A DNA stretch of 64,000 bases. Source: Warburgia ugandensis (taxonomy: Eukaryota; Streptophyta; Magnoliopsida; Canellales; Canellaceae). The translations under genes were made by a program, and so were the position numbers. Of this stretch, positions 38,842 to 50,700 are shown piece by piece (the first letter of the stretch is position 1; every line of letters begins with the position of its first letter). Below the pieces are notes generated by a model. That model searched no databases. It was not told the DNA's origin and saw only the letters and a program-made list of their open reading frames with translations. The stretch is from contig CP141132.1 in the NCBI GenBank assembly GCA_035236585.1, positions 23,891,445 to 23,955,444 of the forward strand, written 5' to 3'.

Positions 38842-39168
38842 AGGTTGCTTTTCTATAGTCGATTGTCTCTTCTCTTATATACCTCCTTCAAAATTAAAAT
38901 AATATGGGTGCAATTATCAATTTTTGGCCCCTATTTACAATATCTCAATTTTCTTATTTAAACTTCAATTTCAACATTGTTGGTGTCATTGGACAACTTA
39001 TTGCTAGTGTGTTCCAATTTTTAAAGGTTTGATAGTCGATTTTGTATTTTTTAAAAACTATATTTCCTTGAGACATGAAAAAATAAAACTCCAAAGTCAC
39101 ATTTTATTTCAATTTTAAAATGGTAAAAAATTACATGAAAATGAAATTTAGGAGTCAGGATTATTATA

Positions 39169-42100
39169 GCAGTGGGATGGAGCACAGAGCAACGTGGCGG
39201 GATTGATGAAATGCTTGTGATTCTTTTGAAATGCCACTTAACAATTTAAAAAATTACTCATTTGATAATTATCCCTTTTTTATGTTGAAAATTATAGCCA
39301 TAGTTTATTCTATAGTTCTTAAATTAAATACCAAAGCCAAAAATATATAGGATAAAGTATCTAAAGGGTGTAAAATTTGATACTCGAACTATGTAAGCCA
39401 TTACGGACATGGTGAATGGCTTAGACCTACAAAAATCAAATATGATGCAAGTGGCACTTGGATTTATCATTTAAAAGAGTGGATAAGTTGGCAAGTTTCC
39501 CTTACCACTTTGACCTACCTCAAGTCACACTATTTTGCTACACTGCAAGTGTAAATCATTGATTTACTGCCCTACTCCATCCCAATTTTGTAAATCATTG
39601 ATTTACAAAATTAACAATAAAATAATGTTTCACTATAAACAAGGCCTAATTTTAAATTATGAAGGCAAAAAGGTAGTGATTTGCTATAAGAAAATTCAAA
39701 TTTAGACAAAAACAACAATAATTTCTAAAAATTAATGCAAAAGTAATAATAAGCAACAAAGCATAATATGTACACAATAAAGAATACCTATACTATATAC
39801 ATAGTAAAAAAATCTCTAATTTAAAACTTCAATATATTGCAAACAATAATCATTAAAAAACACAAGTCTAGGAAAAAATAAATTAATTAAACATCAATGA
39901 AAAAGTAACAATAAACAATATAGAGATCCAAATTCCCTAATTTAAAACTTCAATTTATCGCAAACAACAATCATATACAATAAAATATAAAAATGTTATA
40001 GTTAAGATTCAAAAAATTGACCCACAAACATTTGACCCCTTTAGAAAACTGTAAATCTTAATTGTAATCCATAAAAATAATTAGAAAGGAGGACAAGGGT
40101 TGAGAAAAGAGAAACTATTAAAGGACTCAAATGACTACCCACTTAGAATAGTTTTTCTGTTATTGGATTCAAATAAAATCCAAAATGGCCTTCATTGGAA
40201 CCAATTTACAGTTAACTTTGTTGCCTTCCAGGTTGTTGAATTGAGTCTTGGGTTTTTTGAGACTCATTTCAAAAGGAACCAGGGTTTTAAGGGTGTTTTC
40301 TGACAAGAAAAGACATTGATTTTTAGTTCATTAAACATGGTTAGTGCCAAATAATTTTGTCAAACTTCATGTAAGCTAGTTAAACACCACATAGATAAGC
40401 CATACAAAATCAAATTAACAGCACAAGCTTCTGTTTGATTTTCAAGTGTAATGGAGATGACTAATTGAATTGGGGACACAATTGATCAATATCAAACTTC
40501 AGAGTACGATTGAAAAATCACAATTACTATAGGATTTTTTTCATAATTTTTCCTTTCTCATGCATAGTGGAAGTTTTTCAAGCTATAAGCCATTGATTGT
40601 GTTTTGAATCACTTAAATAGTCTAAATATAACATTTCATTCCCATTGGATACTTTTCTGCTTATGATTTTTTAGTTGAATTTCATATCCATATTAAAGAA
40701 GCAAAAGTAGTTATGATCATCCAAATTCATTGATTTCTCATAGGCTATCCAATTTTTGTATGTCAAATATGATCAATGGGTTAGATTTCTAAGAAAAAAC
40801 TCTAAAGTGGCATGTACTTCTTTGCACTCCCTATAGCATGTAAGCCAACCAGGACTCTTTTAGTATATTCTAGCATACAAGTGGAAGAATTGCAAACGAA
40901 ACCACTCAGAGACACTCGAGTAACGACATAACGTCAATAAAAGAACGACCTCTTTTCACCTGTTTTCATCAAACCAAATGGGCTGCTAGGAATTTTTCAA
41001 GAAATCATGGATTTGCACCTTATAGATTGTCAATATTATGCATCTGCGTAAAAACAAACTATAACGCTATAAGATAGCAATAGGTTACTGATATAACCAC
41101 TTCAAGGAAGTCAAAACTACCATCAATGCCCTTTTGAGGTAGCAAACCTCCTTGCAAGACTTCATGTAATATCGATTATTTAAAAAAATAAATAATGAAT
41201 GAAAATGATGTATATAGGGAAAAATTAAGAGGGGGAGTGCCTCAAATGCATTTCCCTCCCTCTCCTCTCTTATCCCGTAACTGACCCCCTAGCGACGAGT
41301 TCCCAGCGACCAATTCATGGCAAGGACGCCATCAATCTTCGGAAGGCCATTGGGAGTGCTCGGCTAGACTGAGGTAGGCCAACCCCCATGCTTTTCCCCA
41401 TCTCTAATTGTTATGCTTGTTCATTGTTTTAGCACCGAAAAACGGCGTGGATTGCCATTTTCTGGTGAGGAGGTGCATTAGTATTGTTTTCAAAATAAGT
41501 CGATGGAACGGTGCCAAATGAGGATCTGGGCCGTTCATCCTGTACGTGATGATGTAAGAAACAGACTCATGAAGTTTCATGGGGATTGGATGGCTAGAGA
41601 CGCTGGAAAACCCCAAAAATAGTAGGTGAGGGTTTTTAGAAATGAAGCAAAAATCATGGAAATACGGTAGAAAATGAATGAATTTGTGAAAATGGAGAGT
41701 AAAAATGGAATGTACGTGAAAAGCTGGACACATAGGTGTAAAAATAAAAAAAAACGGAGCACTTGGGATCGTCGGCGATGGCGAACCAGTTCGGTGGTCG
41801 TTCCCGGCAACAGCAACCTGCACTGGGAAGAAAACAAGCGGATGAGCGAGCGCCACGCGACGCGACTAGTGCGCGCCACACACTCGGCACGTGGCGTGAC
41901 TCGCGCGTGCCATGCAGTGTTGCAGGAACGCGCGACTCACAGTCAGAGTGAGCCACGAGAGCTGTTTTCGTCCCCCAAACACGCAACGCAATTGTGGCGG
42001 GCCCTTTTACTTGATTTTTGGTATCTTTGACCTTTTCTTCATTAAAAATGTTATTTTAGGAGCTACAGAGGTCCAAATCACGATCCGAAAGAGGCGATGT

Positions 42101-42780
42101 GATCGTCTCAACAAGATGGACCTAGATTTAAGATAAAAATCTAGTTTGGAGCTGCTTTTTAATAGCCAAACTACTAAGCATTATTCAATTACTTAGATTA
42201 AGCTGATTAATGGATGATCAGGCTTTAGATTTTGGTTGTATATGTTAAATATGACATGATTATGAGATTAGAAGAACAAATTGTCAAGAAATAATGATCC
42301 CGATGATTGATTTGAGCAGTCCCTTGAGAGGTGTTGATCAAAGAATGATTAGACGTCAGATTGACACGTGATCACAAAGATAACTGTGGTTTACTAAATG
42401 ATTTAGAAACTTTAGGGATCATGGAGACAATGAGAGGTCTAACAGTTAAAAATGATTTATGGCGTGACAGGTACATCAGGGCATACACCTTGATATCATT
42501 TACACGTTGTTTGAGATATTGCGATACGAGGTAGGTGATTTCATTCACAATTTTTCCATGATTCTCAAATGATAAATTGGTGATTTGAGTTTTTGAAGCA
42601 TATGATTTATGCCTTACCATATGCATGAGATTAATTTCAGCATGTAGTTTCTCATGTGCATGCTATCTTTCGGGTTGTTATTGCATGCACTGTTCTAATA
42701 TATTTCGTGATATTCCCTTGATTATTGGTATTTTTGACATGTGGGAGTCGCTCTGTTTTGATGTTTGAAACTATTGCTCC
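39169..42780. other. No gene recognised; AT-rich, then LTR-like sequence
   Basis: Nothing protein-like was found on either strand. The part from about 41,200 (tgtatataggg, then a C/T-rich stretch and a locally GC-rich segment at 41,740-42,000) looks like the promoter and transcribed part of a long LTR leading to the end at 45,252. The overlapping frames of about 100 codons near 41.4-42.1 kb come from that GC-rich patch. Confidence 0.4.
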
Positions 42781-42794
42781 TATGGTAGGATGCA

Positions 42795-43035
42795 TTTCTT
42801 CACCCCATGAGTGCTTGAGTGCCCGTGAGGGTGAAAGGGTGAAAGCGGGTGTGCAACACGACTTTTTGTGAGTGTTGAGTACCCGTGAGGGTGAAAGAGT
42901 GAAAGCAAAAGTGGAACGTATCGTTTCCGTGAGTGCTTGAGTGCCGGTGAGGGTGCAAGGGTGAAAGAGTGAAAGCGACTGGTACAGAGAGTTGACCCCA
43001 CATTGCCGTGAGTGTACTTGAGACACTCATAGGGC
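42795..43035 (+). repeat. LTR minisatellite, about four units of 60-80 bp
   Basis: Units share gtgagtgcttgagtgcccgt and 'gagggtgaaagggtgaaag', then diverge. They start near 42,806, 42,868, 42,930 and 43,007. The frames seen on the minus strand here are the repeat translated and are not genes. Confidence 0.8.
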
Positions 43036-45252
43036 TTGACTGTGTATGATGTTTGATACTTTTGACATGCATTCATGTGTTTCTAGATTTTCTCAGATTG
43101 TGCATGTCTTGATATCATGATTGATTATATCTTATTTATTTCATGGACTTGGTATGTCCTTCATCGGGTAATTTAAGGCTTTATATATATGTTTGATCAT
43201 CTTACGATCTTTATGCCTTGCGCCATGTGATTTGTAATGATATCTTACGAAATAAGAGAGGAGGGGGAGGGAAATGATATCTTACTTTGACTGTATATCA
43301 CCTACACAAGCATAGCTTGCTGAGGCATTGCTTTGATTGCAACGCCTCAGATACAAAGAGTGACAACAGGTTGACGCGCTGACAGAGCTGGTAAAAGTGA
43401 TGGCAGTTTTCCAATGAAGCATGGATGATGGTCATAAAAGACAAGGTATGTTCAAGACCTCACTTTGGGTTTTGAGTATGGGCTATACTTTAATTAAAAT
43501 TGCAAGGTGACCTAGATGTAAGAATATGAATTTATGTTGGATGTGATGGCTGTATGGAGGGACCCGGGTGTTTTATTGTGACTATATTTTCTTATCCATT
43601 GTTGGAGTATATTTTATTGCAAATAGTAATTGATTATGTGGTTGGGTGTGGAGATTGAGTCTCCCATATGTCTGGTCTTACGTCATGTTATCTGGTTATA
43701 TGATATTGCACTAATCATGTGCAATGATCTAAAATACAGAGGAGTATGGCTCCCCAGACTTTGAAAGAAATGCTTTTATTTAAGTTTTTATTTTTGGTCA
43801 CTTTAGAAATCAAAGTTTTTAAAACAGAGATCTCGAATATTCTTAATCTCCACTACTAGTATACATTATGTCTCTCTTCCACATCCCAACACAGTTTAAT
43901 CAAATGTAGTTGGCTCAATGGCCTCTGCCGTCATATCACTAAAAAGTCTCTTGCCTTTATTAGGCTGACTCGAACTACTCATGTCCGAGTTTCTGCAATC
44001 AGTCTTGACCTGAAAGAATCCCTCATATATATATATATATAGAGGTTCTGTCTACAACCTTGCAACCGATATAGAATGCAACATAATCATCTGATTCCTC
44101 AATATAGTTGTCAACATATGACAATCTATCCACGGTCTCCTTTTTCATGGTGAAGGAGTTAGGGCAAGTCTTCAACTGAGTATACTGGTTTAGTATCGTT
44201 GAATCATCTCATTCTTCTCTTCAAGTGCCAACTCTCTTAGTTTTCAAAAATACTAATTATCACAGGCCTTCCCATAGGCCTTCTAGATAAAAGTCTCAGC
44301 GATAGAGGAACACTTTTTCTCAAATAACCACCCTTAAAATCCTCGTAATTATGTTTTTAGTGTCCTCACTTCTGCTATTTCACTTTCTTGAACTAATGAC
44401 TTTTTTTTTTTTTTTCATGGTCACATCAATCGAAATCATTTACAAGATTTATCTCACACCCAAAGAAATTTACCTTTATAATACTTTCTTAGTCATCAGA
44501 ACCCACACTATCATCTCTGTCGGTGTTGGATGTAAATCAATCATGATTAATTTCGTCTCGCCTCATTCACTTCGTATGTTTTTCTTCCTAGTTGCTTTAT
44601 TACAACATCATTTCTATTCAAGAAGTATTCTCACCATTTTTTTTCATCTATAGGGCACTAAGATCCTATTTCATCAAATTCCAAATGCTTTTCCCAATAT
44701 TACAATTTTTTCGTCAATACATCTGCTTCAAGTTTAACATCACAATATATGTTTCATCAAATTCAAAGCAGATGAATTCTCTTGACCAAGGTATCTCGAT
44801 TGATAGAGATACAATTTATAGGGACTATGATAATTTGGGATTAGATAAACTAATGACTAAGGTTGATAGTCTCCTTAGTCTGGTGAATAGTTATTGCTGG
44901 AAGATTGAGTTTTCCAGGATAGCAATGACATGGATACTGTTTTATATTATACACATGAGCCTTATCTCTCATGCGTGTGAGAGGTGTGACAATAAAGTAT
45001 GTTGAGTATGAGAGCATTTTCTTTTGTGTACTTAGCTTAAAATTTTGGCTTATACTTGTGAGTAGCCAATGAGCACGGCCTAAGAGGGCGGCCAATGAGG
45101 GCAGGCGTGCAAAGCACCGACAGGCTTCTAGGTGGCGAGCTTCTAGGTGGCAGGCTTCTAAGTACTCACAGTATAACCGCTAGTATGCTCTGATTTTGAT
45201 TGGCATGTGACTGCCTGTTATTATATTGTGTAGAAAAACCCGGGGTGTCACA
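43036..45252 (+). mobile_element. 3' part of a long gypsy LTR, interrupted
   Basis: It ends AACCCGGGGTGTCACA at 45,252, nearly the same as the end of the 13.4-17.8 kb solo LTR, and carries a matching stem-loop at 43,320-43,350. The stretch of about 43,840-44,990 reads differently, with a (TA)n run and a T18 run, and may be a separate insertion; it holds nothing recognisable. Small direct repeats of caggcttctaggtggc lie at 45,120-45,165. The LTR start and any target duplication were not identified. Confidence 0.5.
43320..43350 (+). promoter_or_regulatory. Stem-loop in the LTR, counterpart of 17,350-17,376
   Basis: ctgaggcattg pairs with caacgcctcag around the 9-nt loop ctttgattg: 10 of 11 positions pair, with one A-C mismatch. 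The flanks (gcatagcttg versus gcattgcttc) also match the other LTR. Confidence 0.5.
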
Positions 45253-46648
45253 CTTCAAGGCTTCAAACTTTTTCTCTTCTCGCTTTCTACAAATCCCCAT
45301 ATCACTAACTTATACATAATTTTGGAACCACCACTCCGATAATAGCTACTTGAACTTTTTTCTTTTTTCTTTTATTCTTACGAGCAAAGAAATACTCTAA
45401 TACCTAACCCTAATCTGGCCAAAAAGGAAAGTGACAGCACAAACCTTGATCGAGCATATTCTGGAAGAGATGCCTTAGTGTATAAGAGCAACTTGCTAGG
45501 CTTAACTACTAAGAAACCTTCACCTAAAATACCAAGCTCATGCTTATTTCATCTATAACGTCATTTAATAGGTAAAGCATGTAACTGCATGACAGCCGAC
45601 AAAAATGATACTGTGTGCTTGAACACTAGTTGGATGTACGATGCACTATTTTTCTTTTCATCCTCCTTGATTCTCTGAATGAGGAATATCTTCTAACACA
45701 TACTAACTAAAAGGCCAATGGTAAAGAGTATTACAGATGCAACTTTTTCCCCATCCTTATTTGTCGGAATGGTTTGGGGTGCTAAGAGCCCTGTTTGCCG
45801 ACAGAGGAAGTACAAGGAGACGAGATAAGTAACACCAAAACAAAGGTTGTTAGACTTCAACATAATTCATTTCCACAAAATGTCAAAAAAAAAATAGAAA
45901 AGAAAAACCGAAATGTACTTTATTTGCAACAACCTAGACACCGGAGACGTGGACACTTAATTAAGAGTGTCAATGATTGCTTAATGCATGAGAGTTTGGG
46001 CATATCCTTTTTCAGGAAAGTTGGTCACTAATCTTAAAGTTAAGCCCTTCTAATTTACTTTAGTGGCTGTTAACCAACTCCCACATAAAACTCAGATGCG
46101 CGTTGAAAACTAGATATTTGAAAGAAGTTGGGAGTTCTAATTTGTGCGTGCCAGTAAAATAGCAGGCGAGCCTGTTCAAATGTAGAGCATACAGGCATTT
46201 CACTGGGGATGAGCTAGGATTCCCTACAAAGGTATGTTCAACATGAAATAAATTAGACAGTTCCAACTTCAGAATTCAACCAAGACTGCTCTCCAATTGA
46301 ACACAAGAAGCCCCCAGACTGCAACTGAAAAACTGTATCACACTTCATTTGTCTTCATCGTCAAACAACATACTTCTGCATGTTACATGTTCTGCAATTT
46401 CAGTGGTCCATGAATGTCATCATTAATGCTGGCAAGCTGATCATTGGATAAGCAAATTGGAGCATTGTACGGCCTTTTTATTCTTTATTCTTTATTCATT
46501 TATTTATTTTTTGTTGAATTGTAGACAAACATCTGTGCAGTCATGAATCCTGGTCACCCACATGACAGGCTCCCTACGCCGTATGACCTTTTCATTTGAA
46601 TGCTGAAATCAAATGAAAGTCATGGGAACTGAAAAAACCAGATGCCTC
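45253..46648. other. No gene recognised; downstream flank of the dioxygenase gene
   Basis: Moderately AT-rich single-copy-looking sequence. The part next to 46,648 must hold the 3' untranslated region of the minus-strand dioxygenase gene. No clear poly(A) signal was chosen. Confidence 0.4.
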
Positions 46649-46777
46649 CTACATAACAAAGTTGGTGGTTACTTTCTTGACCAGATGCTCTCCATACACG
46701 ACCTTTCCAAACTTGGCAATCCCACCCATCTTCTGCTTACAGAAGTCAAAAGGCTCTATAGCAGCATCAAAGTTGGG
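46649..46777 (-). CDS. Dioxygenase, last exon
   Basis: [20 protein letters not shown], then [22 protein letters not shown] and TAG. It has the family's C-terminal [15 protein letters not shown] signature. Confidence 0.94.
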   Translation of the reverse strand, partial: PNFDAAIEPFDFCKQKMGGIAKFGKVVYGEHLVKKVTTNFVM

Positions 46778-46816
46778 CTGCAGATGAAACAATAAATGAG
46801 ACAGAAACAGACAGAC

Positions 46817-46914
<98 letters not shown>

Positions 46915-47487
46915 ACCTCTAAAAAGAAGGCTATGGACACTCGGTATTTTGATGAGCTATTTATCACTTGATGTAACGTGGGCTCATACAAACCATTGGA
47001 ACAGACCTGCAATTCATGTTACACAATAACCTCATCACGTTTGAAATTTATAAAGACAGAAGCATCACACCCACATGCATATGGACATGCCACAGTTTGA
47101 GAAAGAGACCTTCAGCATGTCACCAATGTTGCAGACAAATGTTCCCGGGATCGGAGCAGCCCATATCCACTCACCAGATCGGTTTCTTACCTTCAACAAC
47201 ATATGCAAATCCTACTTACCACATTCTAAGCCAATAGACATTTTAGGTTGAAAAAGAAAGCATGATGTACCTGAAGTGCAGAAATGTCATTATCCTGGTT
47301 AACTAATGTCAGAAGACCTGTCATGCAGGACTAACACTATCAGAAAACAGTATGGAGACTAGCTACAATCACTGATCACAGACAAACTGGAAACGCATGC
47401 AAAATTTCATAAAAGTGACATTGCAAAATAAATTTTGGTGACATGCCAGTTCTGTTCCATGATGATAGTTAGATGATACTATAACTG

Positions 47488-47519
<32 letters not shown>

Positions 47520-47667
47520 GATATAGAAGGTCATGGGTTTGAGTGGTGGAAATAGCCTCTTGGAAAAATGCATGGCAAGGCTGCGTACTATAGACCCTTG
47601 TGTCCGGCCTTTCCCCAAAACCCCACATGCAGGAGCTTCGTGCAACCTTGCTTTTATGTAAGAGGCT

Positions 47668-47743
<76 letters not shown>

Positions 47744-50700
47744 AGAGCCTAGGTGCAATGGTAGAGTTGTCACCATGTGACCTAGAGGTCACGAGTTCGA
47801 GGCATGGAAACAGCCTCTTGCAAAAATGCAAGGTAAGGATGCGTAATATGAATCTTTTATGGTTCGCCCTTCCCCGAACTCTGCATAAGCAGAAGCCTGG
47901 TGCATTGGGCTGCCGCACACACACACACACAGGCATTTCGTTCCTCGTAACCAAGTCAAGAGGTCTTTCCCACTTGCTTGCACAACATCTTGTCAGAAAA
48001 CCAACTCTTTAATAGGCGGAAGCAGCTTGTAAATAGATGGGACTAAGAACAACCTTTGGCAGCCAAGAAGGAAATGAATCAATTTAGAAATATGTGTATG
48101 TCTGCATACAAGAATCAGAGGTATTTCCCCAACAGAAGGTTACCATTTGTAGACAATGATAAAAGGAAAATTAGTTAAAAACAACTCATTTAGTTGAAAT
48201 GCAATAAAATCGACTAGGCCTTGTTAACTAGTACAAGAGACCTTACCATAGTCTGTGTGAGCCCCACTGTATTTGTTTAGACATGATACATGAAAAGATG
48301 TTCATTAGCCCAAATAAGATCCTTCAAAACGCAATAATTTAAAGTTCAAATACATCCTCACTAGCACTTTCTCATTACCAGCTTATGCCATTCTCAGGGC
48401 TCTCGATATCTTTCGAGCTTGGATAACCTATTATGCGTGTTGCCCAGAAAGGGTCTCCTGCTCTTTCGCATTCAAATGCATCAGGCGACCCACCCAGTGC
48501 TAAGGAAATTCCCCTCATTATAGTTTTTGAAAGATCTGTATGTTGTCAAGGCCAGAAAATAATTCTACCATTTAGAAAATACGAAGAATAGGTTGGAGAT
48601 GCAAGCATGTGCTTCATGACTGAAGAAAACAACTTCATCAGTAAAACATGCCTCTGAGAAGGCTAATGTACTCTTCCATCATTTTTTGGAAATGTGGGGG
48701 ATTATCTGGCCTGCAGTCCAAAATTTAAGGCTTCAGTGCAGTAAAGTAATCCCACTGATTATTTAGTAAATATTTTGCACTGATACATCAAAGAAATAAC
48801 GAGCAGTAAACAATGATGTGCATTTTATCTTCAGATTCAGAAGCATAAGTTTAACACAAATGCATAAATTGGTATATCCAAATTCCAATATAATATCAAT
48901 GGTTCAAACATCTAAAAGGTTGCAAGAGGATTTGAGTTGGTCCAACCAGAAAGCAGGACAAATGTTCACAAAACAACCGGTTTAATAATGAACTTAAATT
49001 CCTGTGCTGCCATTCTTTTGCTCCCCTCCAATGCAGAATGTACAAATATCAGCCAGTGGCTTTGGTATAGGGGTGATGGTTGGAAGACATCACTCTAGTG
49101 TTTTGTTTCTATACCACAAACTAGTGTGTTATCCTTCTGATTCTTCTGATATGGGATAATTATCTTTCCTATTTTGAGTAACTTTGATTCTTTAATTTTT
49201 CATTGTTAACATATATGGAAGGAATTATAAACCTGTATACAATGGGATGAAAAAGAAAAGAAACTGGCAAGATGGAGTCTAATGCAATTACTTGCATCAT
49301 CATATGAATAAAACGCTGCATAAGCAATCTCCATGTGATACCAAATACAAAGACGTATGCACTATCAACATATTTATCTGTAAGTTAACATATTAATAAC
49401 TAAGCTATGCACATTTTGAAGATGGCTTGCATGCAAACAAGCCAAGGAAAATTCAGTGAAAGAAGAAAGAGAATAATGTATCAAATAAATATAATTATAT
49501 GACAATATAATTACATGTTATAGTCAATGTGTTACAATCATATTTATGTAACAAATGGATATAATCACAAAGATTTTATAACTATACTATGAAAGTGAGA
49601 TGATACTTGCATATCCACGTTTCACCACTGACAGCTCTCTCATTAATCAGCTTGATATCCTATTGGCATTTCTATCATCCAATAAAGAGAATGATAAGAT
49701 GAATATAAGGGTCGTAGGTTGTACTATCAAAATAAAGTAGTTCAGACATGATCCAATGAGAAGGGGAGCCTTGGCGAAACGGTAAAAGTTGTCGTCATGT
49801 GACCTTGAGGCCATGGGTTCAAGGTGTGGAATCAGCCTCTTGCAAAATGCAAGGTAAGGCTGCCTACTATAAGCCCTTGTGGTCTGCCCCTTCCCCGGAC
49901 CCCGCATAGGCGGGAGCTTCGTGCACCGGGGTTGCCCTTTAGACATGATCCAATGACAAAATGGTATGATGTATAAATAACAATACAAATGCCTAGTTCG
50001 TGACACACTAAGTATAGCATTTTTGAATGAAAAAGCAAGACCAAGAATAAAGAGTCTAGCATAGCATAGTGTCTCACACATTTGACACATGAAGGATTTC
50101 ATTCTCCAGAAGAAAGACCGTGGCCTCCACCTGTCATGCTTTCTGTACTGACCTGCTACCAAGTTAGGCTCCCCAATATGCAAGTAGACCATGTGCCTAA
50201 GATTCCTCAAATTAGAGAAGTCCAATAGACTTTAACTGATCAGATCCATTAACTCATCAGAATGCTTCTTTCTCTTGAAGTTTGCACCTTGATGTGATTA
50301 GCCACCAACTAGTTCTATGGGGTTCATAGAAGTTCTCATTCTTTCCTTGAAATCAACAAATGTGCTGTAACTTTCACGCTGATATCTCATAAATAATAAT
50401 GCTTCCAAGGTTCTCTTGCTTGCAAGTAAAGCATCAATTTTCACCTTGACCCCAATTTATTGTCAAAATTGGTGCTTAAAACTTGATCTATGACAAGAAC
50501 TGGGCTAAGTTAAAATCAAGAGCACTCAAATCATTCAATGTGTTGATAGGGTCAATTTTTCATTACCTTAGCAAGTTTGGGTAATGTCCTATTGCCTCAA
50601 TACAGACAGACTCGAAATAAGATGAAAATTCAGCCTAAGTAGATACCTAGTTAATGAATAATTGATTTAAGGAGTTTTAGACAGTAATTCATATTCTAGG

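Larger units (their letters stand above)
30613..39168 (-). mobile_element. 5' LTR of the base-layer chromovirus, split by a second LTR
   Basis: In plus orientation the LTR begins TGTGATGATCTAGG at 30,613 and ends near 39,168 (ggagtcaggattattata). The two parts 30,613-32,497 and 38,558-39,168 add up to about 2.5 kb once the insertion at 32,498-38,552 is removed. The short part resembles the matching end of the inserted LTR: both have a caattttc...cattgg..cattttctcgag-like stretch and end in an ATTTCATTT...CAGGATTATTA phrase, so the two LTRs are one family. The terminal TG, in element sense, appears mutated to TA. Confidence 0.68.

Noticed and set aside
41404..42136. Overlapping frames of 60-150 codons near a GC-rich patch
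   Set aside because: Frames overlap on both strands with no recognisable motif and lie in LTR-like sequence.
42795..43035. CRISPR-like array
   Set aside because: Units are degenerate and contiguous without unique spacers, in plant LTR sequence.
44351..45005. Two overlapping frames of 100 and 137 codons
   Set aside because: Low-complexity hydrophobic translations of AT-rich sequence around a T18 run; no motif or homologous family recognised.
47493..47954. 153-codon minus-strand frame
   Set aside because: It is built from two antisense Au SINEs and (TA)n repeats (IYIYIY runs).
48500..48501. TTAG as acceptor just before the GGSPDAFE segment
   Set aside because: It would drop the conserved IMRGISLAL residues; the upstream acceptor at 48,536-48,537 keeps them in frame.
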